From contig CAWAGA010000002.1 of assembly GCA_963781665.1 (NCBI GenBank), positions 2,170,001 through 2,234,000 of the forward strand: a stretch of DNA of 64,000 bases, read 5' to 3'. The position numbers and the translations under genes are program-made. This DNA is from JAJYIW01 sp963781665 (GTDB lineage: Bacteria > Chloroflexota > Anaerolineae > Anaerolineales > Anaerolineaceae). Every line of letters starts with the position of its first letter. Position 1 is the first letter of the stretch. The notes under the pieces were generated by a model. It saw only the letters and a list, made by a program, of their open reading frames with translations. It searched no databases and had not been told where the DNA came from. This document shows positions 8,066-14,940 of this stretch, piece after piece.

Positions 8066-9184
8066 TTAGTTCTGCGTTTTTATTCCGGCATCGAGCAGTA
8101 ATTGGTGGATGGCGTCGGGGTCGGGCATCAGGATCCACATGCCGTTCCACGACCAGGTGGGGTAAGCCTGGTCTTCGCTGATGGCGAAGCGGTGGATGCG
8201 GTCGGGGGAGGTGAGGATGCTGGTAGCGAGGGGCAGGAATGAGAGGGCCTGGTCGACGCTGATGTTGGTTTCAACGTTCTGGTCGAACTGAGCTTTTAGC
8301 TCGGGTATTTTGGCAATGGTGCCGACGTTGAGCATCTTTTTGAAGAGGGCGTAGACCACTTCCTGGGCGCGGCGCAGGCGGTCGAAATCACTGCTGGTAT
8401 AACGCGAGCGCACATACCACAGGGCGGTGGGGCCATCCATGTGGACGACACCCGGCGTGACCGTGCAGTTGCCGTTGACGGCCTGGGGCAGGTCGCAGGC
8501 ATCGGTCAGTTCCTGGGCCACGTCGACGTCGACGCCGCCCTGGCTGTCGATCACCTGGGTGAATCCGGCAAAATTGGTAAGGACGTAATAATCGGGTTTG
8601 ACCTCAAAGTTGGCTGCGAACATCTCGGCCATGGCATCGAAGCCGCCCAGTTCAAAGACCTGGTTGATTTTCATTTCGTACATGCTGGGGACATTAACCC
8701 ACAGGTCGCGGGGGAAGGAAACCGCGCTGACGGTCTTTTGGTCGGTGTCAATGGTCAGAAGGATGATGACATCGGTGCGGTAACCGGGATCATCGGGGCG
8801 CTGGTCCGAACCGAGGAGCAGGATGTTGGTCTGGCCGGCCGGCATGGCCACAGCGGGTGCGGTTGGTTGGCTGGCCTGGGCTGCGAGGGAGGCGTTCCCC
8901 TGACCGCCGGCCGGGGAGCCGCTCTGCCACAGGGTGAAGTGGGGCTTGACGATAAAGAGCAGAGCGATGATGGCGATGAGGAAGGCGACAGCTGCGAGCT
9001 GAAGGAAGGTCTTGTTAAATTTGCGGGGTTGGCGGGGGCGCTGCGAGTAATTGGTGACCGTAGGCGCAGGGCGGGCGGTGTGGGTGTTCGTTTCGTAGGT
9101 GCGGGATGCAGGCCGGGCCATGGGGGTGATGGTATAGCCATTTCTGGGTGGGGTGCGCCGGGAGTTGGAGGGTTGATTTCTCAT
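8066..9184 (-). CDS. LytR-CpsA-Psr (LCP) family protein
   Basis: A membrane-anchored phosphotransferase of the LCP family, which attaches undecaprenyl-linked glycopolymers to the cell envelope. A basic, proline-rich cytoplasmic tail (1-50) precedes one transmembrane helix (about 57-80); the extracytoplasmic LCP domain follows. Its hallmark motifs are visible: NILLLGSDQR, YRTDVIILLTID with the metal-binding aspartate, SFPRDLWV and VRSRYTSSDFDRLRRAQ with the pyrophosphate-binding arginines. 372 residues is typical. The start has no clear ribosome site; M22 is an alternative. In a monoderm-like Chloroflexota cell it may modify wall or surface polysaccharide. Confidence 0.9.
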   Translation of the reverse strand: MRNQPSNSRRTPPRNGYTITPMARPASRTYETNTHTARPAPTVTNYSQRPRQPRKFNKTFLQLAAVAFLIAIIALLFIVKPHFTLWQSGSPAGGQGNASLAAQASQPTAPAVAMPAGQTNILLLGSDQRPDDPGYRTDVIILLTIDTDQKTVSAVSFPRDLWVNVPSMYEMKINQVFELGGFDAMAEMFAANFEVKPDYYVLTNFAGFTQVIDSQGGVDVDVAQELTDACDLPQAVNGNCTVTPGVVHMDGPTALWYVRSRYTSSDFDRLRRAQEVVYALFKKMLNVGTIAKIPELKAQFDQNVETNISVDQALSFLPLATSILTSPDRIHRFAISEDQAYPTWSWNGMWILMPDPDAIHQLLLDAGIKTQN

Positions 9185-9297
9185 AGTGTCTGGTCGTAGA
9201 GTGCAGAATGTTGTGACAGGATAATTATAAGTTGAGATACTGGTTGCGGGAATCGTGCCAGGTTTGGAAATCAGGGGGTATGCTATAATGAGTCGTT

Positions 9298-10443
9298 GTG
9301 ATCGAGAGGCGCTTGAGCCTGTTGATGACAGACACCCGGCACAAAATCAATCGTCAATCAATAAAATCCAGAGATCCATATAGTTTATCAGATTTCAGCG
9401 TGAAATGGATGGGACGCGAATACATGCATACCCGGGATGACCGGCTCGTCGATTGGCTTTTCGAGAATGGCGGGCCAATCATCCGCTACCGGACCGCGAC
9501 TCAACTGATGGATTCTCCGGCCGGCCTGGACTGCGACCGCCTTTTTCGAGACGTCCTGGAAACGCCTGAGGTCTGCGGTTGGCTGCAAAACCTGGCGAAC
9601 TCGCGCCATATCCACGGCAGCCAGGATACTGACGCCGAGAATTCCCTGGGCAAGCTGCTCGAATTTGGTTTACGGCGCGGGGTCCCGCAGCTCGATGAAG
9701 CCGTCCGGTTGCTTCTCAAGGATTTTCAGCTTGCATTCAATCCCCATGTCCTGACGCCTTTCTTGCTGCGTGGCGGGTACAGCGCCGAGCCACTGGTAGC
9801 GGATTGGTTTGCTGCCCGCCTGGAAAAACTCTTTGCTACAGCCCGTAGAGGTCGTTTCGATTTTTACCTGGACGAATCAGAAACAGCCAGGGTGCCCACG
9901 GCCTGGCGTGGTAAGCCGGTCTACAAAGATGAATATGGCGATGCCTCTGATTACGCTTTGCCCACCTGCTTCGATTTCTATTCGCTGGCGTATCATACGC
10001 CTCCATCCGGCAAAAAAGATGTCACCGAAAAGCTGGAAACGATCGTCGCTTTCTTGAGCGACCCGCGTTTCCAGTCGACGCCGGGCGGCTACGGTTGGAA
10101 CCATGCCAAAATGCGCTGTTATGCAGCCGGGCGAGTCTTTTTGGCCTGTACCGAACCCTCTCGCCTGGTCTTGTTCTTTGAACCAGGCGCTCGTTTCGCT
10201 TCAGCCCGCAGTTCACCCTGGTTCCGCCAGGGTCTCGATCAACTAGAGAGCTTTCGCACAGCGCAGGGAACGTACCGCTTTCCGCAGGATTTGCTCAGGG
10301 AAAAAAGAAATAGCTACTACTTATACGGTGGCGCTCATATGGGACTCGGTGAAGACCGCCGCCGGCCGGATGCATTGGAGCTAGAATTGACGTTCAGGAT
10401 GCTTAAGATCAAGAAGCTGGAGGCAGTTCATGAGCCTGGTTGA
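9298..10443 (+). CDS. Helical-barrel protein (prenyltransferase/cyclase-like fold), unknown function
   Basis: I do not recognise a characterised homologue. The sequence is mostly amphipathic helix pairs, with motifs such as GGPIIRYRTATQL, the GYSAEPLVADW segment and a terminal YLYGGAHMGLGEDRR, resembling the alpha/alpha barrels of terpenoid cyclases and squalene-hopene-like proteins. The start is uncertain: GTG 9298 gives the full frame; ATG 9325, 9409 and 9424 are in frame, and conserved sequence seems to begin near 9424. A TATAAT at 9284-9289 would place transcription start almost on the GTG, so either the mRNA is leaderless or a later ATG is used. Its end overlaps the next gene by 14 bp, implying coupled translation. 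Confidence 0.6.
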   Translation: MIERRLSLLMTDTRHKINRQSIKSRDPYSLSDFSVKWMGREYMHTRDDRLVDWLFENGGPIIRYRTATQLMDSPAGLDCDRLFRDVLETPEVCGWLQNLANSRHIHGSQDTDAENSLGKLLEFGLRRGVPQLDEAVRLLLKDFQLAFNPHVLTPFLLRGGYSAEPLVADWFAARLEKLFATARRGRFDFYLDESETARVPTAWRGKPVYKDEYGDASDYALPTCFDFYSLAYHTPPSGKKDVTEKLETIVAFLSDPRFQSTPGGYGWNHAKMRCYAAGRVFLACTEPSRLVLFFEPGARFASARSSPWFRQGLDQLESFRTAQGTYRFPQDLLREKRNSYYLYGGAHMGLGEDRRRPDALELELTFRMLKIKKLEAVHEPG

Positions 10444-11563
10444 AATCCGGCCGGTACGTACAAGGTACGAGCGTGAGCTCTTTCTGACCTTTCCCTGGAA
10501 GATTTACCGCCATGATCCGCTGTGGGTGCCGCCCCTGCTGTCAGACCTGAGAGAGCGGATCGACCCCAGACGGGGTGTCTTTTTCCAGCGGGGGGAGGCT
10601 GAGTTCTTCATCGCCTGGCAGGATGGCAAACCGGTCGGCACAATCTCGGCCGCTCTGGACCGGCAGGCTAATGCCGAACGCAGCTCGAAAGAATGCGTGT
10701 TTGGCTTTTTCAATTTCTTTAACGATTACAGGGTGATGGAAGCACTGCTGGGGCGCGCCAGCGAGTGGGCCTGTGAGCGTGGGTTGGATACACTGATCGG
10801 ACCGTTCAACCTGGATTACGAAGACGGTTACGGCATCCTGGTGGAGGGGCGCGACCGCCCGCCGACCTTGATGTGCGGGCACACGCCAGCTTATTACCTG
10901 GGCTTTGTCGAGCGCTATGGGTTCGAGCCCCTGCGGGGAGATAACATCGCCTATGCTTTCGACATCACAAGCGAATCGTTGGAGATTCAACAGTTGGGAA
11001 GTATGGCCGAGCGGGTCAGGGCCCGGAAGAGTTTTGTTATCAGGTCAGCAGACCTGGCACACTGGGAGGATGAGCTGGAGCGCATCTACGTGCTGCTTAA
11101 CACGGCCATAACCCATTTGCCGGACTACCGTTCGTGGCCGCGCGAGGTGGTGTTCAACAGCCTGGCGCCGTTCAAGGAAATTGCCGACCCCGAGTTGATC
11201 CTTTTTGCCCAGGACGGTGACAAAACGGTCGGATGGTTGCCCGGCCTGCCCAATTTGAATGAGGCGCTTATCCACGCCAACGGCCTGCGTTGGCCATGGG
11301 ATTACCCCAGGTTGTTGCTGCATATGCGCCGCCAACCGGCCTGCCTGACGGTCAAGAGCGTATTGGTGCCGCCGGAATATTGGGGCAGCGGTTTGGTGAT
11401 TTTGATGTTTGCCGAGATGGTCGGGCGAGCCAGGGCAAAAGGCTATCGCTGGGTCGATGCATCGTTGACCTCTGAAGATAACCCGCGCACGCCGGCTCTT
11501 GCCAGGCGATTCAATGCCCAATTGTATAAGCGCTACCGGGTGTACCAGAAGAAGATCGGATAG
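10430..11563 (+). CDS. GNAT-like acyltransferase family protein, unknown substrate
   Basis: A 377-residue cytoplasmic protein of the GNAT-fold type often annotated only as N-acetyltransferase domain protein. The first half carries FPWKIYRHDPLWVPPLL and an N-terminal GNAT-like sheet (AEFFIAWQDGKPVGTISA); the middle has FGFFNFFNDYRVMEALL and the glycine-rich LIGPFNLDYEDGYGILVEG; the C-terminal part (YWGSGLVILMFAEMVGRARAKGY) resembles the acyl-CoA-binding helix. Substrate unknown. Its ATG overlaps the stop of the upstream gene, so the two proteins probably work together. Confidence 0.62.
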   Translation: MSLVEIRPVRTRYERELFLTFPWKIYRHDPLWVPPLLSDLRERIDPRRGVFFQRGEAEFFIAWQDGKPVGTISAALDRQANAERSSKECVFGFFNFFNDYRVMEALLGRASEWACERGLDTLIGPFNLDYEDGYGILVEGRDRPPTLMCGHTPAYYLGFVERYGFEPLRGDNIAYAFDITSESLEIQQLGSMAERVRARKSFVIRSADLAHWEDELERIYVLLNTAITHLPDYRSWPREVVFNSLAPFKEIADPELILFAQDGDKTVGWLPGLPNLNEALIHANGLRWPWDYPRLLLHMRRQPACLTVKSVLVPPEYWGSGLVILMFAEMVGRARAKGYRWVDASLTSEDNPRTPALARRFNAQLYKRYRVYQKKIG

Positions 11564-11681
11564 GAGTACAAGGGCTGCCAGGTGATAGGAATTTGATCGT
11601 CAGGGAAAAGGCGATCGGGGAAACTCAGCTCGAACTTACGATAAAATAAAGAAGGTCGAATTCAATCGGGAGGTGAGTGGT

Positions 11682-12803
11682 ATGGCGATTAGCATTGGGT
11701 TGGCGCGCATGCATCAAGAAGCAGAGGAGCGGCGGGACTTCCTACCGGCTTTCGTAGGCGACCTGGACCGGTTTGGGGCAAAGGTGGTTTTGGAGCACGG
11801 TTATGGGTCGGGAATGGGCCTGACAGAAGAGGATTACCGGCAGGCTGCTGCAAATGTGTCGTTTGCATCTCTGGAGGAGGTTTACCGGCAGGATATCGTG
11901 CTGGTGCTGCGCTATCCTGGCGACGACAAAGTGCGTTGGATGCAGGCCGGGGCCTGCCTGGTGTCGATGCTGCATTACCCTACCCGGCCGCACCGGGTCG
12001 ATTTTCTCCGTAGTCGGGGTATAGAAGCTTTTTCCCTGGATTCGATCAAAGATGACCTGGGACGGCGGATCGTCGAGAACCTGCGCTCGGTCGGTTGGAA
12101 CGGGGTGGAAACGGCCTTCAATTTACTGGCGAAAATTTACCCGCCGCCCGGGGTCGAGGATCCTGCCCGCAACCCGATCAAGGTGACGGTGATGGGCGCC
12201 GGTGCGGTAGGGATGTATGCCATCCAGGCGGCGGTACGCTACGGCAACGAGGCCACCTGGCACAGGATGGCAGCCAACGGCACAACCGGGGTGCAGGTGA
12301 CGGCAGTCGAGTTCGACCTGACCAACCACCCACCGATCATGACCCAGATCCTGAAATATACCGATATCCTCATTGATGCAACCCAACGTCCCCATCCGGA
12401 TAAGCCAGTGATTCCTAATGTACTAATTGGAGTGATGCGGCCATATGCCATCCTGCTCGATCTGTCAGTTGACCCGTACGACTGCGCCGAAGATGGCACC
12501 CGCATCGTCAAGGGCATCGAGGGCGTGCCGCAGGGAAATCTGGACCAGTATGTGTTCTCGCCAGACGACCCGGCTTACGACGCCATTCCGGATTGCATCG
12601 ACCGACGCAACCGCCGGTGGTCTATCTCGTGCTATTCGTGGCCGGGAATTTATCCCAAAGAGTGCATGCAGGTCTACGGGAAGCAGATCGAGCCATTATT
12701 CCAGGCGATCCTGGAAGCAGGCGGCGTTTCCAACATCCGCCCGGATGGGCCTTTCTTCCAACGGGCATTATCAGGCGCGATGTTGTCGAGATGGACAGGG
12801 TAA
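11682..12803 (+). CDS. Alanine dehydrogenase/transhydrogenase-like oxidoreductase, copy 1
   Basis: A 373-residue protein of the alanine dehydrogenase/pyridine nucleotide transhydrogenase (AlaDh/PNT) fold, probably acting on an amino or opine-type acid with NAD(P). The N-terminal catalytic domain contains LEHGYGSGMGL and HYPTRPHRVDFL; the Rossmann nucleotide site is VMGAGAVGMYAIQAAVRYG (about 170-190). The C-terminal part has the SCYSWPGIYPKECM stretch shared with its paralogue. ATG 11682 is preferred over GTG 11673 because GGGAGGTGA ends six bases before it. It ends 7 bp from the end of its convergent paralogue at 12811-13917. Confidence 0.75.
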   Translation: MAISIGLARMHQEAEERRDFLPAFVGDLDRFGAKVVLEHGYGSGMGLTEEDYRQAAANVSFASLEEVYRQDIVLVLRYPGDDKVRWMQAGACLVSMLHYPTRPHRVDFLRSRGIEAFSLDSIKDDLGRRIVENLRSVGWNGVETAFNLLAKIYPPPGVEDPARNPIKVTVMGAGAVGMYAIQAAVRYGNEATWHRMAANGTTGVQVTAVEFDLTNHPPIMTQILKYTDILIDATQRPHPDKPVIPNVLIGVMRPYAILLDLSVDPYDCAEDGTRIVKGIEGVPQGNLDQYVFSPDDPAYDAIPDCIDRRNRRWSISCYSWPGIYPKECMQVYGKQIEPLFQAILEAGGVSNIRPDGPFFQRALSGAMLSRWTG

Positions 12804-12810
12804 AACATCA

Positions 12811-13917
12811 TTATTTGTCAGGGAGCTTGGCCCGGGCGAGGGCGCGTTCGAAGTAGCTGCCTTCCAGCGTGATCGAAGCGTAGGAGCGGGTGAGAAGCAC
12901 TTCCAGGAGCGGCTCCAACTGGCGCCCGTAATGCTCCATGCAGGCTGTCGGGTGAATCCCGGGCCAGGAATAGCAAGAAACGACTGTCCGCCGGTGGGAT
13001 GAGGGAACTGAAGCGGGGACGGTCTTGTCCCACTCGGGATCATCCGGAGGAAAGATATATTTGTCGAGGTTACCATGGGGGATGCCCTCAATGCCGCGCA
13101 CGGTGGGCGGATTGTGGTCCAACAGGTAGGGATCAACCGCCAGGTCGACGACGACAGCGTGAGGCGGCAGCCAGGCGAGCCAGTCGTTAGGAACGACCGG
13201 AGCACTGGGATCGCGCCGGTAGGTGGCATCGACCAGGACATCTGCCCGGCGGAAGAGCGGTTCCATCTGGTCGAGTTGTTGGGTCAGGTTGCGGCCGATG
13301 CTGATGGCGATCGAACCAGGGCCGCCGAGGCCAATGTGAAAATTGTTGCGCTCAATATTCCCGAGCTTGGTGGCGGCTTCGATGGCATGCTTGCCCACCA
13401 TGCCGGTGCCGAGGATGAGAACCAGGTAAGGTTTGCCGGCCCGCACCAGGCCAGGGCAATCATGTTCAAGCACATCGAAGGCGACCTCGATCCCGTTCCA
13501 GGCTACAGAACGCATGTTTTCGACCAGGCGAATGTTGTTGTCGTCCATAATCGAATCGAGCGAGATCGATTTTATTTTATGCGCGTGCAGCATTTTGACC
13601 CGGTGAGGACGAGTCGGGTAGTGCAGCATGGATACCAGGCAGGCGCCGGGTTTGAATAACTTGAACTCTTCCTCGTTGGGAGAGCGTAAGACGATGACAT
13701 AATCCTGGCCGAATGCGCCCTGGCGGTCGGCCTCGTAGACCCTGGCGTTTCCCTGGCGGAAATCGTCAAAGGTGAACCCCAGGCGGCTGCCGTAGCCTTC
13801 TTCGAGATAAATGTCTGCGTAGCGGGTCAGGAATTGGATGAACGCAGGTAAGAATACACGCTTTTCGCTGGATTCTTTGTTCATCCTGGGAAAACCTATA
13901 CTAATATGTCTGGTCAT
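12811..13917 (-). CDS. Alanine dehydrogenase/transhydrogenase-like oxidoreductase, copy 2
   Basis: A 368-residue paralogue of the neighbouring 11682-12803 protein. Shared motifs occur in the same order: PRMNKESSEKRVFLPAFI, EEGYGSRLGF, LVSMLHYPTRPHRV, RSVAWNGIEVAFDVL, the Rossmann site LILGTGMVGKHAIEAATKLG, GIEGIPHGNLDKYIFPPDDP and SCYSWPGIHPTACM. The start at 13917 (MTRHISIGFPRMN) is chosen because AAGGAAGGG precedes it and because it aligns with the start of copy 1; the frame stays open 34 codons further upstream. The two copies could be isozymes or form a heteromer, although the convergent layout argues against a single mRNA. Confidence 0.75.
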   Translation of the reverse strand: MTRHISIGFPRMNKESSEKRVFLPAFIQFLTRYADIYLEEGYGSRLGFTFDDFRQGNARVYEADRQGAFGQDYVIVLRSPNEEEFKLFKPGACLVSMLHYPTRPHRVKMLHAHKIKSISLDSIMDDNNIRLVENMRSVAWNGIEVAFDVLEHDCPGLVRAGKPYLVLILGTGMVGKHAIEAATKLGNIERNNFHIGLGGPGSIAISIGRNLTQQLDQMEPLFRRADVLVDATYRRDPSAPVVPNDWLAWLPPHAVVVDLAVDPYLLDHNPPTVRGIEGIPHGNLDKYIFPPDDPEWDKTVPASVPSSHRRTVVSCYSWPGIHPTACMEHYGRQLEPLLEVLLTRSYASITLEGSYFERALARAKLPDK

Positions 13918-14388
13918 AGGCCCTTCCTTAATTATTCGAGATTTGTAGGGCGCATTGCCCTGTTCCGATGCTTTTCGGAGTTGAACGTACCATCTTTTTC
14001 GACCTTTTGCATGGTCCACTATCAGGTGCGAGCGGCTATTTTAATAAAAAGTAGAGTTTAGAACCTCGAAATGCGTCGGGTCTTGGGTGGGGTTGAACGC
14101 ATCGCGTTATTTCTGAGGTGGAAATCTATATGTAACTGGTAACCTGATACTTCAGCGTAGTTTGAGCTGACCTGGGCGTAAAAACCCCTGAGTGATTACT
14201 TGCAATATTCGCCCTTAGGAATTATCCTATTATACTCCTGGAAAAATGGCAAACTGTCTTCCCTTACATCCCTGATTTATTACATATATGAGAGGAGAAG
14301 GTCTGCCCTCCTGTGGTTTTAGCAAAATTATGGGGTGAGGAGAAGGCCTGGTACCATTGGGCTTCAGGCAAAGATGTGAAATTCACCC
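13918..14388. other. Intergenic region without recognisable gene
   Basis: 470 bp between divergent genes. I see no ORF with support, no tRNA-like fold and no strong hairpin. The right edge holds the MarR promoter, listed separately. Confidence 0.5.
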
Positions 14389-14418
14389 TTGACAAATAGT
14401 AAACACAACTATATAGTT
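14389..14418 (+). promoter_or_regulatory. MarR promoter with overlapping palindromic operator
   Basis: A perfect TTGACA (14389-14394), a 17-bp spacer and TATAGT (14412-14417). The perfect 12-bp palindrome AACTATATAGTT (14407-14418) covers the -10 box. A repressor bound there would block polymerase, so autoregulation by the MarR protein encoded 33 bp downstream is the obvious reading. Confidence 0.7.
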
Positions 14419-14450
14419 AAGCGAATTTACATATTAAGAAAGGTTAATCT

Positions 14451-14891
14451 ATGCAAGCTGTTGATCCGTTCGTTGCGACGCTTCAAAAGGGACTTGAGGT
14501 CATCATGCGGCGTACAATGCAGGACTTTATCCGCCATGCCAGGGATAATGATTTATCCATGTCGCAAATTGGCGCCTTATTCCACATGGTCCGAGGCAGC
14601 AGCGATGTGTCTGGCATCGGCGATCATTTGGGGGTTTCAAAGGCGGCTGCCAGCCAGATGTTGGAGCGCCTGGTTCAGCAGGATTTTATCACCCGCACTG
14701 AAGATCCGCACGATCGCCGCGTCAAGAAGATCGTTTTAACTGAAAAGGGACGCTGTATCCTCGATGATGCGATCCAGGCGCGTACGCATTGGTTGGTTGT
14801 GTTGTCCCAGCAGTTATCCCCTGTCGAAAAAGAACAAATATCGATCGCCTTTAATATTCTCATTGATAAAACCAGCCAGATTGAGAATTAA
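14451..14891 (+). CDS. MarR family transcriptional regulator
   Basis: A 146-residue winged-helix repressor. The DNA-binding region reads GIGDHLGVSKAAASQMLERL, and the wing is QDFITRTEDPHDRRVKKIVLTEKG with the D-P-x-D-R-R motif conserved in MarR proteins. The terminal helices form the dimer interface. The start has AGAAAGG upstream. The palindrome on its own promoter and the two ABC exporter genes directly downstream on the same strand indicate a drug- or metabolite-responsive repressor controlling the exporter. The inducer is unknown. Confidence 0.92.
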   Translation: MQAVDPFVATLQKGLEVIMRRTMQDFIRHARDNDLSMSQIGALFHMVRGSSDVSGIGDHLGVSKAAASQMLERLVQQDFITRTEDPHDRRVKKIVLTEKGRCILDDAIQARTHWLVVLSQQLSPVEKEQISIAFNILIDKTSQIEN

Positions 14892-14940
14892 CGTCTTCGA
14901 CTTAATTGGCTGATAATATCTCACGCTAGAGGAGCATTTG

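Noticed and set aside
8441..9199. 252-codon plus frame opposite the LCP gene
   Set aside because: Gly/Val/Asp-rich shadow composition; the minus strand encodes a full LCP protein.
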